Positions 7,019 through 15,869 are shown, numbered from the stretch's first letter. The stretch is DNA of 64,000 nt from Micromonospora citrea (GCF_900090315.1 NZ_FMHZ01000002.1:372001-436000), one strand, 5' to 3'. Notes: generated by a model from the sequence alone, not told the origin. Translations and numbers: made by a program.

Positions 7019-10000
7019 TCAGGCGGTGGCTCGCGCCCGCGCCTCGGCGGCCCAATGGGGCGCGTTCCACCGGTCGGCGATGGTGGCGGCCCGAGCGAAG
7101 TGGGCGGCGGCCTCGTGGTCGCGGCCGGTGAGCACCGCCAACTCGCCGAGGGTGTGAGCCACCGGGCGCAGCGCCACTGCCAGGCTCGTGGCGCCCGCCG
7201 GAGGGCCGTCGCGGTGCGGAAGCAATGCCGCGTAGATCTCCTCGGCGGCAGCGCGGTCGCCCAGGGCGACGACCGCCATCGCGCGGCAGGTCGTGAGGAA
7301 GGTGAAGAAGTAGTCGGGCCGGATCGGGCCCGAGGTGCGCGCCCGTCGGGCCTCGGCGACCAGGCCGTTGGCGTGCAGGGCGAGGACCAGCAGGTCCGAG
7401 GCGATCGTGCCGACCACCTCGTGGAGGGCACGCACCTCGTCGAGGTGCTCGCCGAGGGTGCCGCTGTTCACCCAGGTCGTGGCCAGCGCGAGGCCGAGGA
7501 ACCCGGCGGCGTGCGGGGACCCGGCGCGCCGCATGCCGTCGGCGGCCTCGGTGTAGAGCCGTTCCGCGTCGGCGAACCGGCCCGCGATGAGGGCCAGGGT
7601 CGCCAGGGCCACCTCGGCGACGCCGATCGCCTCGGACATCCGGTAGGCGCGCGCGAGGTCGAGGGCCTCGGCGGTCACTCGGCGCATGGTGGTCGGATCG
7701 TTGGCTCCGGCGGCGGCGGTGGCGTGGTTGAGCAGCCCGGTGACCCGGTAGACGGGCAGGTCGTGCTCGGTGCCGATCCGCACCAGCTCACGGCAGAGGT
7801 CGTCGTGTCCGGGCGATCCGGCGTGGTAACGCATCAGGACCTGCAGCGCCGCCGCCCGGAGACGGGGCCCGGTGGCCAGGTCGAGCGCCTCGCGGGCCGC
7901 CGCGAGGACGGTGAGGTCGTCCTCGCCGGCCAGTTCGTCGGCGTAGACGGTGAGGAGACGGCCGCGTGCCTCCGGGGCCAGGTCGGTGCGCCTGAGCAGG
8001 CGGCTCAGCCGGTCCACGACGGGCCGGTCCACCGTGCCGATCGGGCGGGACTGCCATGGCGTCGGCTCGGTCCAGGCGGTGAACGCGGCGATCATCAGGT
8101 CGTCGCGCCCCAGGGACTCGGCGTACTCGACGGCCTGCCGACGGGTGTCGCGGGCGGCGGCCACGGCGCCGGCGCGGATCTGCGCCCGCAGCAGCCTGCC
8201 GTACAGGTCGACGCGTTCCTCGGGGCCGGTCGAGTTCGCCACCGCGTCGGTAAGGAGATCCGCCGCGACGTCGTGCGCGTAGCGCGCCTCGGCCAGCTCG
8301 GCGGCCCGGACGCAGTAGCCGACCGCCTTGGGGGATCCGGCGCGCGCGTAGTGGTGGGCGAGCGCCGAGACGTCACCGGTGGCTTCGAGTGCGGCGGCGA
8401 CGCGGGCGTGCATGCGCGTCGCCCGCAGGCGGCTGACGTCGGCGAGGAGGGTGTCGCGGACGAGGGCGTGGACGAACCGCACCCGCCCCGGTTCGGGCTC
8501 ACTCAGCAGTCCGGCGATGACACCGGCGTCCAGCGCGTCCAGCACGCCGTCCTCGTCGGCGTCGGCGGCCTGCACCAGCACGTCCACCGAGCTATCCCGG
8601 CCCGCGACCGCGGCCAGCCGCAGCACGGCTACGCTGCCCTCGGGCAGCCGGGCGAGACGGCGCCGCAGCACGTCCCGTACACCCTGCGGCACCTCGGAGA
8701 GGGCGACCAGCGCGCCCTCGCCGTTCAGCAGCCGCGCGCTCTCCCGCACGTAGAAGGGGTTGCCGCCGGTGCGTTCGGCGATCGCGGCGACGGTCTCGTC
8801 GTCGGCCTCGCACTCGTCGCGCACGAGTCGCGCGACGGCCGCGGCGTCCAGGCCGCGCAGGGCGAGCCGGACGGGGGTGGCGCGCGCGAGGGAGGCCAGC
8901 GTCCCGGCGAGGTGGGCGCTCTCGTCCGCCCGGTACGCCGCGACCACCAGGATGGGTGCCCGGATGCCGAGGCCGCCGCCGAGCAGTTCCAGCGTGGCGG
9001 CGTCCGCCCAGTGCAGGTCGTCCAGCACGACGGCGAGCGGGCGTTGCGCGGCGACCGCCGCGAGCCACCTCCACACGGCCTGGCGCAGGCGGAACCGTCC
9101 CGCGGTCGCGTCGACGTTCACCGGCTCGGTGTCGGTGAGCAGCGGCGCGAGGGCGTCGGCGAACGCGCCCGCAGGCGTGGTCGCGGCAACGGCTCTGAGC
9201 GCCTCGGTCCAGGCCCACGCCGGCGGCGCGTTGTCGACCTCGGGGCAGTGGCCGACCGCGACCAGCCAACCGTCCCGTTCGAGCCGCCTGCCGAGGTGTT
9301 CCAGGAGCGTCGACTTGCCGAGGCCGGCCTCGCCGGCGACCAGGGCGATGCGGGCCCCGTCGACGGCGGCCTCGGCGGCCGTCGTGACCAGTGCCGCGAG
9401 TTCTGCCTCGCGCCCGACGAACGGCGCCTCGACGCTCGAAGCCGCCATGGGAAGGGAGGCGTTCCGCAGCGGCGGCGCGGACGGCGGCGGGGCGGTCAGC
9501 GACGGCGGAACGGACGGCGACGGCGGAACGGACGGCGACGGCGGAACGGACGGCGACGGCGGAACGGACGGCGACGGCGGAACGGACGGCGACGGCGGAA
9601 CGGACGGCGACGGCGGAACGGACGGCGACGGCGGAACGGACGGCGACGGCGGAACGGACGGCGACGGCGGAACGGACGGCGACGGCGGGGCGGTCAGCGG
9701 TGGTGACGGCTGCGGCGGCACGGGCACGGTCGCGTGCAGGACGTCCGCTCGCCGGGTGAGGATCGCGTCCTCCAACGCCGTCAGGTCCGGGCCCGGGTCG
9801 AGTCCGAGTTCCTCGGCGAAGACGCCACGGGCGCGGCGGAGCGCCGCAAGCGCCTCGGCCTGGCGACCGCTGCTCCAGAGTGCCAGGGCATGCAGCCGCC
9901 AGCCCTCCTCGCGGAACGGCTCGTCGCGGGTGAGGCGTTCGGCCTCGGCGACCACCGCGGCGGGATCGCCGATTCGCAGACCCGCCGCGACGTGCAGCTC

Positions 10001-10492
10001 GGTGGCGACCAGGCGCAGCTCGTTCAGCCGGGCCGTCTCGGCCGCGGACCACGGCTCGTCGGCGACCTCGGCGAACGCCGGTCCCTGCCAGAGCCCCAAC
10101 GCCTCGGCGAGCCGAGCCTGCGCGGCGCGCGGGTCGGTGGTCCTGCGGGCCTGGTCGACAAGGTCCTCGAACCGCCACGCGTCCACCGACTCCGGCGGCA
10201 GCCGCAACGCGTAGCCGGGCGAGGCGCTCACCAGCAGTCGGGCCGGGGCGCGCGGCGGGCGCCCCGGCTCCAGCAGCCGGCGCAGGTTGGACACGTACGC
10301 CTGCAGGGACATCAGCGCCCGCGCGGGCGGCTCCCCGCGCCACAGATCCTCGATCATCCGGTCGACCGGCACGACCTGCCCGCGCGCCGTCACCAGCAGT
10401 GCCAGCACGCTCCGCTGCCGCGGCCCGCCGAGGTGCACGGTCTCGCCGTCGATTTCGGTCGCGAGCGAGCCCAGGACCCGGATGCAGACCAT
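7019..10492 (-). CDS. Large SARP-family regulator (wHTH-BTAD-AAA ATPase-TPR)
   Basis: The 1157-aa product is an AfsR/SARP-type transcriptional activator. Residues 1-95 form the OmpR-like winged helix (VLGSLATEIDG...GGPRQRSVLALL). Residues 100-245 are the bacterial transcriptional activation domain. Residues about 269-328 are a PPSPSV repeat linker. An AAA ATPase follows with Walker A GEAGLGKSTLLEHL (about 384-397) and Walker B AVVLDDLHWAD. The C-terminal half is TPR-like. There is no LuxR HTH at the end. ATG 10492 lies at the predicted transcription start, so the mRNA is probably leaderless. Four heptamers with 11-bp phasing just upstream suggest autoregulation. It diverges from the hemerythrin-like gene, a likely target. 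Confidence 0.93.
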   Translation of the reverse strand: MVCIRVLGSLATEIDGETVHLGGPRQRSVLALLVTARGQVVPVDRMIEDLWRGEPPARALMSLQAYVSNLRRLLEPGRPPRAPARLLVSASPGYALRLPPESVDAWRFEDLVDQARRTTDPRAAQARLAEALGLWQGPAFAEVADEPWSAAETARLNELRLVATELHVAAGLRIGDPAAVVAEAERLTRDEPFREEGWRLHALALWSSGRQAEALAALRRARGVFAEELGLDPGPDLTALEDAILTRRADVLHATVPVPPQPSPPLTAPPSPSVPPSPSVPPSPSVPPSPSVPPSPSVPPSPSVPPSPSVPPSPSVPPSPSVPPSPSVPPSLTAPPPSAPPLRNASLPMAASSVEAPFVGREAELAALVTTAAEAAVDGARIALVAGEAGLGKSTLLEHLGRRLERDGWLVAVGHCPEVDNAPPAWAWTEALRAVAATTPAGAFADALAPLLTDTEPVNVDATAGRFRLRQAVWRWLAAVAAQRPLAVVLDDLHWADAATLELLGGGLGIRAPILVVAAYRADESAHLAGTLASLARATPVRLALRGLDAAAVARLVRDECEADDETVAAIAERTGGNPFYVRESARLLNGEGALVALSEVPQGVRDVLRRRLARLPEGSVAVLRLAAVAGRDSSVDVLVQAADADEDGVLDALDAGVIAGLLSEPEPGRVRFVHALVRDTLLADVSRLRATRMHARVAAALEATGDVSALAHHYARAGSPKAVGYCVRAAELAEARYAHDVAADLLTDAVANSTGPEERVDLYGRLLRAQIRAGAVAAARDTRRQAVEYAESLGRDDLMIAAFTAWTEPTPWQSRPIGTVDRPVVDRLSRLLRRTDLAPEARGRLLTVYADELAGEDDLTVLAAAREALDLATGPRLRAAALQVLMRYHAGSPGHDDLCRELVRIGTEHDLPVYRVTGLLNHATAAAGANDPTTMRRVTAEALDLARAYRMSEAIGVAEVALATLALIAGRFADAERLYTEAADGMRRAGSPHAAGFLGLALATTWVNSGTLGEHLDEVRALHEVVGTIASDLLVLALHANGLVAEARRARTSGPIRPDYFFTFLTTCRAMAVVALGDRAAAEEIYAALLPHRDGPPAGATSLAVALRPVAHTLGELAVLTGRDHEAAAHFARAATIADRWNAPHWAAEARARATA
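9509..9688. repeat. Perfect 10 x 18-bp tandem repeat inside the SARP gene
   Basis: Ten identical copies of AACGGACGGCGACGGCGG run head to tail without a mismatch. In the SARP reading frame (minus strand) each unit encodes PPSPSV, making a 60-residue Pro/Ser-rich linker between the BTAD and ATPase domains. A further near-unit (GCGGGGCGGTCAGCG) flanks the array on both sides. Perfect identity points to recent expansion; the 18-bp unit keeps the frame whatever the copy number. Confidence 0.95.
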
Positions 10493-10501
10493 GATCGGCA
10501 A

Positions 10502-10557
10502 TCGTACGTGGGCTGTCCCAAGTCGCCCCCAAGTCGGCTCCAAGTCCCCTCCAAACA
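10502..10557 (-). promoter_or_regulatory. SARP binding site and leaderless promoter of the SARP gene
   Basis: Plus-strand heptamers CCAAGTC at 10518, 10529 and 10540 and CCAAACA at 10551 recur at exactly 11 bp, one helical turn; on the minus strand three read GACTTGG. SARP proteins are known to bind such direct heptamer repeats, with the nearest repeat about 8 bp from the -10. On the minus strand TACGAT (10507-10502), a TAnnnT -10 box, follows the last heptamer after about 10 bp. It would place the start of transcription at about 10495-10492, exactly at the SARP ATG. Confidence 0.65.
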
Positions 10558-10604
10558 CCCGGGAGCAGCCTGAACACGTCGCAACCGAGGAAGGGCAGGA
10601 GCAG

Positions 10605-11243
10605 ATGAGCGTCAACACCCAGGAGATGAAGATCGTCCACTGCGTTCTCCGCCGGGAGTCACGGCTGCTGATGGAGCTAGTCGCGGCCGTCGCCCCTGGC
10701 GACACCGCTCGCGCCGGTGTGGTCGCCGACCACTTCCGCGACTACCGGCTGGGCCTGCACAACCATCACGAGGGCGAGGACGAACTGCTGTGGCCGCCGC
10801 TCCTCGCCCGGGTCGACCTGGAGGCCGACGTCGTCCTGCGCATGGAGGCCCAGCACGAACGCATCGCGGCCACCCTGACCAGGCTGGACGCCGCCGTCCC
10901 CGCCTGGGAGGCCACGGCGGGTGCCGACGAACGCGACATCCTCGTGGCCGCCCTCGCCGACCACCGCGCGGTCCTGCTCACGCACCTCGACGACGAGGAG
11001 GCCACCCTCCTCCCGCTCGCGGCCGAGCACATCACCGAGCGGGAGTGGGCCTCCCTGGGCGGCCACCTGGTGAACAACACTCCCAAGCTCACCCTGCTGA
11101 CGCTCCTCGGCGCCGTCCTGGAGGACGCGAACCCGGCAGAGCGCGCCATCGTCCTCGGCGGCCTCCCCGCCCCGGTCCGCTTCATCTGGCACGCCGTCGG
11201 CCGCCCCCGCTACGCCCGTCACATCCGCCGCGTCCGCGGCTGA
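10605..11243 (+). CDS. Hemerythrin-like cation-binding protein
   Basis: The 212-aa product has a hemerythrin-like four-helix layout with iron ligands in recognisable places: HNHHEGEDELLWP (about residues 51-63), EAQHERIAATL (about 82-92) and THLDDEEATLLP (about 127-138). Such proteins bind a di-iron centre and are implicated in O2, NO or redox sensing. ATG 10605 follows AAGGGCAGGAG. The gene diverges from the SARP regulator across the 11-bp-phased repeats and is followed 36 bp later by the DUF4267-like gene. I infer that the pair is a SARP target operon. The C-terminal 60 residues (NNTPKLTLL...) are common in actinobacterial members. Confidence 0.85.
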   Translation: MSVNTQEMKIVHCVLRRESRLLMELVAAVAPGDTARAGVVADHFRDYRLGLHNHHEGEDELLWPPLLARVDLEADVVLRMEAQHERIAATLTRLDAAVPAWEATAGADERDILVAALADHRAVLLTHLDDEEATLLPLAAEHITEREWASLGGHLVNNTPKLTLLTLLGAVLEDANPAERAIVLGGLPAPVRFIWHAVGRPRYARHIRRVRG

Positions 11244-11279
11244 CCCATCCCCCACCCACTCGACCACAAGGAGAAACCC

Positions 11280-11711
11280 ATGTCGCTGAAGAGCGTCAAC
11301 ACCGTCCTGGCCACCGCCGGCGCCCTGTTCGTCCTCTACATCGGGGTGTCCTTCGTCCTGACCCCCGAGACGTCCGCTCCGGGTTTCGGGCTGCCGACCT
11401 GGCCCTCCGGCGACGGCGGCGGCTTCCTGGTCGTGAAGGGCCTCCGCGAGATCGCGGCGGGTCTGGCCATGGGCATCCTGCTGGTGACGGGCCACCGCCG
11501 GGCCCTGGGCTGGGTCCTGCTGATGGAGGCCGTCGCCCCGTTCGGCGACATGATCACCGTACTGACCCACCACGGCTCCCTGGCCGCCGCCTTCGGCGTC
11601 CACGGCCTGACCTCGGCGCTGATCGTGGTCACCGGCCTGCTGCTCCTCCGCGAGACCGGCAGGGCACGTGAAGCGCACAAGGCCACGGCGCGGGCCGCCC
11701 AGCCCGCCTGA
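11280..11711 (+). CDS. DUF4267-like small membrane protein
   Basis: The 143-aa product has four predicted membrane helices (about residues 8-28, 48-68, 74-94 and 100-122). It has the features I associate with DUF4267: a TPETSAPGFGLP loop after helix 1 and FLVVKGLREIAAGLAMG in helix 2. Function is unknown. It starts at ATG 11280 behind an AAGGAGA Shine-Dalgarno sequence and is co-directional with the hemerythrin-like gene. A strong terminator hairpin begins 14 bp after its stop. Confidence 0.75.
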   Translation: MSLKSVNTVLATAGALFVLYIGVSFVLTPETSAPGFGLPTWPSGDGGGFLVVKGLREIAAGLAMGILLVTGHRRALGWVLLMEAVAPFGDMITVLTHHGSLAAAFGVHGLTSALIVVTGLLLLRETGRAREAHKATARAAQPA

Positions 11712-11725
11712 CGCCCGCACGTCAC

Positions 11726-11763
11726 CCAGGGGTGGCCCGGCATCATGGCCGGGCCACCCCTGG
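11726..11763 (+). terminator. Strong hairpin terminator
   Basis: A perfect 16-bp stem, CCAGGGGTGGCCCGGC with its complement, encloses a 6-nt loop 14 bp after the DUF4267-like stop. There is no long U-tract, which is usual for actinobacterial terminators. Confidence 0.85.
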
Positions 11764-11987
11764 TCTGTCAGTGACACGGCGCAGGGCAGGAACGCCAGAC
11801 CGTGCCGCGCCGCCGCACGAGGGCATCGACGCCACCTGGAACGCCGCCGTGCCGGCCGACGAACGCGGCGTCGAGGCGGCTCGGCCGGCCGGCCGTCGAC
11901 GCCCACCACGTTCCGGCTGACCCGCACCCTGGCTTCGAGACGCTCTGTCGCTGTCACGCGCCGCGTTGCTGCCGATAGGCTTCCGAG

Positions 11988-12476
11988 ATGCGCCTGCGCG
12001 ACGTGGAGCCGGCCGACCTCGACGCGTATCTGCGCATGCGCGGCGATCCGGTCATGATGACGGAGCTCGGCGGCCCGCAGTCGCCCGACCGCATCGCTGG
12101 TCAGCTCGAGCGTGACCTCGACACGGTTCGGGCAGACAGTGCGTGGATCAAGATGATCATTACCGGCGGCTCCGCACGGGTGGCGGGAACCGTGACGCTC
12201 TACGCCCACGGGGACATCTCCGAGATCGGCTGGATGATCCTGCCGGAGTTCCAGGGCAGAGGCTTGGCGGGCGAAGCCGTTCGCGCGGTTCTCGGGCTGG
12301 CCCGGGCGGACGGACGTTGGGGGCTGATCCACGCGTTTCCGAGCACGACGAACGCGGCGTCGAACGCGATCTGCCGCTCGGCCGGGTTCGCCCTGCTCGG
12401 TGAGGAGCAGACGGTCTTCGCGGGACGCGTCTTCCAGACCAACCACTGGGTGTTCGATCCGGCTGCTCACGCGTGA
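11988..12476 (+). CDS. GNAT-family acetyltransferase (RimJ/RimL-like)
   Basis: The 162-aa product starts MRLRDVEPADLDAYLRMR, the N-terminal strand-helix of the RimJ/RimL branch. Motif A is IGWMILPEFQGRGLAGEAVR (about residues 78-98), giving the Q-x-R-G-x-A acetyl-CoA pyrophosphate loop. The region FPSTTNAASNAICRSAGF is the usual NxASxRVxEKLGF. The target amine is unknown. ATG 11988 has only a weak Shine-Dalgarno sequence. The 224 bp upstream, after the terminator, show no gene. Confidence 0.85.
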   Translation: MRLRDVEPADLDAYLRMRGDPVMMTELGGPQSPDRIAGQLERDLDTVRADSAWIKMIITGGSARVAGTVTLYAHGDISEIGWMILPEFQGRGLAGEAVRAVLGLARADGRWGLIHAFPSTTNAASNAICRSAGFALLGEEQTVFAGRVFQTNHWVFDPAAHA

Positions 12477-12557
12477 CCAGCCGGCCCGCCATCCGCATGA
12501 CCACCGTTGTCCGCGATCCGCACCTCGGACGCCCTTGCCGAGCCCGATCACGACTGC

Positions 12558-13298
12558 CTACCCGTGGCCCGTCGTGTTCGTCGCCCGCCACGTCGGCCAG
12601 CTCTGCGGCCAACTGTCCGGCCAGTTGTCGGTAACGGCGGCCGGCTCGATCCCGGCAAGGCTGAGCACATCGCGGGTGAGCCGTTCGGCGACGTCGGCGA
12701 CATCGCTGGCGCGCAGCGGCACCCAGTCGTCGAAGCGCTTGTCGACCGCTGTGTCGACCAATGTCTCCGCGGTCTCCGCCGGAACACCGGTGGCGGTGAG
12801 CAGCCACCGCAGGACCATGCGGCACCAGCCCTGCCAGCTGTCGTCGTCGGCGACGGGTGCGACGGCGAGCCGCATCAGGTCCGCGACAGCCGACTCCCAG
12901 GTGGCGGCGAGGTCGCCCGGCCGGGCGGCCTTCACCGGATCGAGCAACGGCAGGAACCGGTCGAACCGCTCGGCGACCCCTTCCAGCCACCGCCGCCAGG
13001 CCAGCAGCGAGTCGACGGCAAGCGTCGGCGCCTCGGCAGGCGGAGGAAAGCTGCTGATCCAGTCCCACTGTCTCCACTCGTCCGGCGCCCAGTACCAGCG
13101 GTAGGCCCATGGCCCGAAGCGGTCGCACAACACGGCGCTGACGGCTTCGGTCCATGCCCACAGGTCGGACTGCCCGACCGCGGGGGGCACGGTCCGGACC
13201 AACGCCGGCACCTCGACCGGATCGAACGGGAATCGGGCCGGGTCAACCTCCGCCCAGGTGGCCAGGCTCGGCGGTGTTGTCGACCCGTCGTTCGCCAT
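12558..13298 (-). CDS. Hypothetical protein paired with the PQQ-propeller gene
   Basis: The 246-aa product is soluble, acidic and unusually rich in tryptophan: AYRWYWAPDEWRQWDWI is one cluster and NWPDSWPQSWPTWRA ends the protein. No known domain was recognised. The middle part is predicted helical (LLAWRRWLEGVAERFDRFLPLL). ATG 13298 lies 79 bp downstream of the propeller gene on the same strand, so the two are probably co-transcribed and may interact. The regular Trp spacing at the C-terminus could be a docking tail. Confidence 0.6.
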   Translation of the reverse strand: MANDGSTTPPSLATWAEVDPARFPFDPVEVPALVRTVPPAVGQSDLWAWTEAVSAVLCDRFGPWAYRWYWAPDEWRQWDWISSFPPPAEAPTLAVDSLLAWRRWLEGVAERFDRFLPLLDPVKAARPGDLAATWESAVADLMRLAVAPVADDDSWQGWCRMVLRWLLTATGVPAETAETLVDTAVDKRFDDWVPLRASDVADVAERLTRDVLSLAGIEPAAVTDNWPDSWPQSWPTWRATNTTGHG

Positions 13299-13377
13299 GG
13301 ATCGGCATCCTGCCTTGCGGTCAGCCCGGCGTCGATCAGATATGTCCACGCGGCGGTCGATGGCACCGGTCGGATGC

Positions 13378-14640
13378 TCACTGGCGGACCGGGAAGGTCG
13401 CCGCGGTCGGCGCATCGAGCGTGACGAGGTGGCCCTCCCCGATTGCGTGCGTCAGGCCGTCTTCCGCGGGAACCAGCCGGTCGACCCGCGCCGGCAGCCG
13501 CGTGCGGGCGACGACGCTACCGACGCGGTCGATGGTGACGAGCGAACCGTCCGTGAAGGCGAACAGCACAACGCCGGACACCAGGGCCGAGGCGCAGACA
13601 CCGCCGTGCCGCAGATGCCGTACGTCGGTGACAGCACCATATCTCAGGTCGATGACCGCGATGCCCGCGCCGTCGACGAGCCACAGCGTGTCGCCGTGCA
13701 GGATCGGCTTCTGCGGACGGAGATCACGCCGGTGGCGCCACAGCACCTGCACCCCGCGCGACGGATGGAAGGTCATCACCGTTCGCCGGCCGCTGAGGAA
13801 CGTGACACGACCGTCGTTGCTGGTTCCGTAGCTGCCACCGGCATCGGAGACGACCACCGGCTCCGGCAGCGGCCACTGTTCCAGAACGGCGCCGGAGGCG
13901 GCCATCACCAGTAGTTTCGGCAGGCCGCTGCCCGCGATGAGCACCGCATCGGCGGAGTCACCCTCGGGCGTGCGACGAACCGGCTGCGGCCAGGCAAGTG
14001 GACCCGCTCCGGCTACCGCAGCGCCGTCGAACGGCAGCGGCCTGCCGTCGGCAAGGGCCACCCGTGTCAACGGGCGGTAGCCGCGCCACCCGCCGAGCAG
14101 CACGTCGGTGCCGCAGACGCTGACGTAGTGCCGCAGGCCCGTGCCGGGGGTGGACCACAACCGCAGTCCGTCGCCCAGGTCGAAGCAGTGCAGGACCCCC
14201 GCCTGGCTCAGGTACAGGCAGCGCTCGCCCGCGACAACGGCCGTGCCCCAGCAATCCTCGACGCGCTGTTCCCACAACTGCGTTCCGGTGCGCGGGTCCA
14301 GCCGGACCAGACGCGAGTGCCGCTCAGCCACGACCAGGGCCCCGGACGCCACCGCCATCGCCTGCGGGCCCGACCTCAGATGCAACGGCCGCGACCACGA
14401 CACGCTGACCGACTGATCCACCACGGCGGCATGATCCCACGTATCGACAGGGTGCTGACGCCGCTCAAGCTCCGAGGGCGCCCCGGAGACGTCGAAACTG
14501 TCCCGGTAGTCGTGGAAGCTGACGGTGTCTCCGCCCGTCGTCGCATCCAGTTCGGCGCGGGCCTGACGCAGGTGTTCCACCGCGCGTAGGCCTCCGGAAG
14601 ACCGCCCCAGCACACGAAGTCGACCGGCTCGGCCCGCCAC
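13378..14640 (-). CDS. PQQ-type beta-propeller repeat protein
   Basis: The 420-aa product lacks a signal peptide. After an N-terminal segment it contains blades of the PQQ_2 type: LVRLDPRTGTQLWEQRVED, then LHCFDLGDGLRLWSTPGTG, GRVTFLSGRRTVMTFHPS and IAVIDLRYGAV. The repeated x-DxxTGxxLW pattern is diagnostic of these propellers. No catalytic site is evident, so a scaffold or sensor role in the cytoplasm is likely. The first start is GTG 14640. The first 60 residues (DTVSFHDYRDSFDVSG) are not propeller and could be an interaction region. It is upstream of, and probably co-transcribed with, the Trp-rich gene. Confidence 0.7.
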   Translation of the reverse strand: MAGRAGRLRVLGRSSGGLRAVEHLRQARAELDATTGGDTVSFHDYRDSFDVSGAPSELERRQHPVDTWDHAAVVDQSVSVSWSRPLHLRSGPQAMAVASGALVVAERHSRLVRLDPRTGTQLWEQRVEDCWGTAVVAGERCLYLSQAGVLHCFDLGDGLRLWSTPGTGLRHYVSVCGTDVLLGGWRGYRPLTRVALADGRPLPFDGAAVAGAGPLAWPQPVRRTPEGDSADAVLIAGSGLPKLLVMAASGAVLEQWPLPEPVVVSDAGGSYGTSNDGRVTFLSGRRTVMTFHPSRGVQVLWRHRRDLRPQKPILHGDTLWLVDGAGIAVIDLRYGAVTDVRHLRHGGVCASALVSGVVLFAFTDGSLVTIDRVGSVVARTRLPARVDRLVPAEDGLTHAIGEGHLVTLDAPTAATFPVRQ

Positions 14641-14720
14641 TCGTCGTGGATCCCCCGGTGCGCAATTGGTTTGTTCGATCAGGGTGCGCGGGTGACCATG
14701 GGCGGCATGGGGAGGGACCG

Positions 14721-15743
14721 GTGGTGAGATCGCCGCTTCAGGGCGGGCTACCGCCGGTGGGTGCGGTGGTTGGCCCCGTGGTGGAGATCGCCTGCGACGA
14801 GTCCGGGTTCTCGGGCACCAATCTGCTCCGTTCGCCGACCCCGGTGATCGTGCACGCGAGTGTCGACCTGGGCGCGGACGAGGCGATCGGCCTGATCACC
14901 GCGTTGCGGTCCGGGTTCCGGTTCTCGCCGTACGAGTTCAAGTCCGGGCAGTTCCTTCGCGGCCCGGGCGCGGGTGGAGCGCTGGAGTGGTTCCTGGCGG
15001 CGCTGAAGGGCCGTGCGCACGTCCACCTGGTCGACAAGGAGTTCTTCCTCGTGACCCGGATCGTCGACCTGCTGCTGACCGAGCCGTCGTACGCGGCCGG
15101 CACCCGCCTGACCCAGGCCCACCGTCCGGCCGCACTCGCCGTGTATCGGGCCGGGCGCTTCGTCGGAGGCGAATGGGATGCCTTCCTGGCAGCCTTCGTC
15201 GACCTGGTCCGGATCAAGCGGCGGCGCCCGGGTCCCCGCAACGCGGAGCGGTTCTTCCAGGCCAGGGACGCGCTGCTACGACGCGGCCTCGGCGCACCGG
15301 CCGATGCCGTCCTCAGCGGGCTCAGTCCGACCCGCGTCTGGGATGTGCTGACCAGGCTCGACGACGACCGGTCGATCCCGCCACCGTTGGAACCGATGCT
15401 GCCGGCGCTGGCGGAGACGGTCCTGTCCTGGAGCGGTGGGCAGCGGCGGGTGCTGGTGACCCACGACGAGCAGAGCGCCCTCACGGCGGATCGGTTGACC
15501 CGCCTCCGGCAGGTGCTGGCCGACGACGGCGGGCCATCGGCGGCGGACGCCGGGAGGGCCGGGGCGTTGCCGGCCGGCGTGTCGCCCCTGGCCGGGCTGG
15601 TGATGGTCGACTCCCGCGACGATCCGCGGGTCCAGGTCGCCGACCTCCTCGCCGGGGTGGCCCGGCGGTGGCCGGCGACCGTCAACCCCGCTCTGCTTCA
15701 GTCGCTGCTGTCCTCGACCTCACTGCACGATCCCGAGGGATGA
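14721..15743 (+). CDS. DUF3800-like protein
   Basis: The 340-aa product begins its conserved core with VEIACDESGFSGTNLL, resembling the IDESG motif of the DUF3800 family. It ends with DDPRVQVADLLAGVARR, resembling that family's xQxADLxAG motif. DUF3800 proteins have an RNase H-like fold, are often carried by phages and mobile islands, and may be nucleases; their function is not settled. In-frame GTG codons at 14721 and 14724 follow GGGAGGG and are the likely start. The middle part (residues about 100-260) is divergent. It is divergently transcribed from the PQQ-propeller gene, 80 bp away. Confidence 0.55.
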   Translation: MVRSPLQGGLPPVGAVVGPVVEIACDESGFSGTNLLRSPTPVIVHASVDLGADEAIGLITALRSGFRFSPYEFKSGQFLRGPGAGGALEWFLAALKGRAHVHLVDKEFFLVTRIVDLLLTEPSYAAGTRLTQAHRPAALAVYRAGRFVGGEWDAFLAAFVDLVRIKRRRPGPRNAERFFQARDALLRRGLGAPADAVLSGLSPTRVWDVLTRLDDDRSIPPPLEPMLPALAETVLSWSGGQRRVLVTHDEQSALTADRLTRLRQVLADDGGPSAADAGRAGALPAGVSPLAGLVMVDSRDDPRVQVADLLAGVARRWPATVNPALLQSLLSSTSLHDPEG

Positions 15744-15869
15744 CATCCGGCCGGCACCAGGGACCTGGTCGCCGTCGCTGTGAAGTCACGGTGAGCGATC
15801 GTCGCGGCGGCGGTGGGAGGCTGCACCGGCGCGACGACGGCATGGCGCTCGCCGACCTCGCGGTGACCG

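Noticed and set aside
9509..9688. CRISPR-like regular array
   Set aside because: The units are contiguous 18-mers with no unique spacers and lie inside a coding frame.
6884..9706. A 940-codon plus-strand open frame ending in an Arg-rich repeat
   Set aside because: It is the antisense shadow of the SARP gene; the repeat is the same 18-bp array read backwards, and the SARP frame has clear domains.
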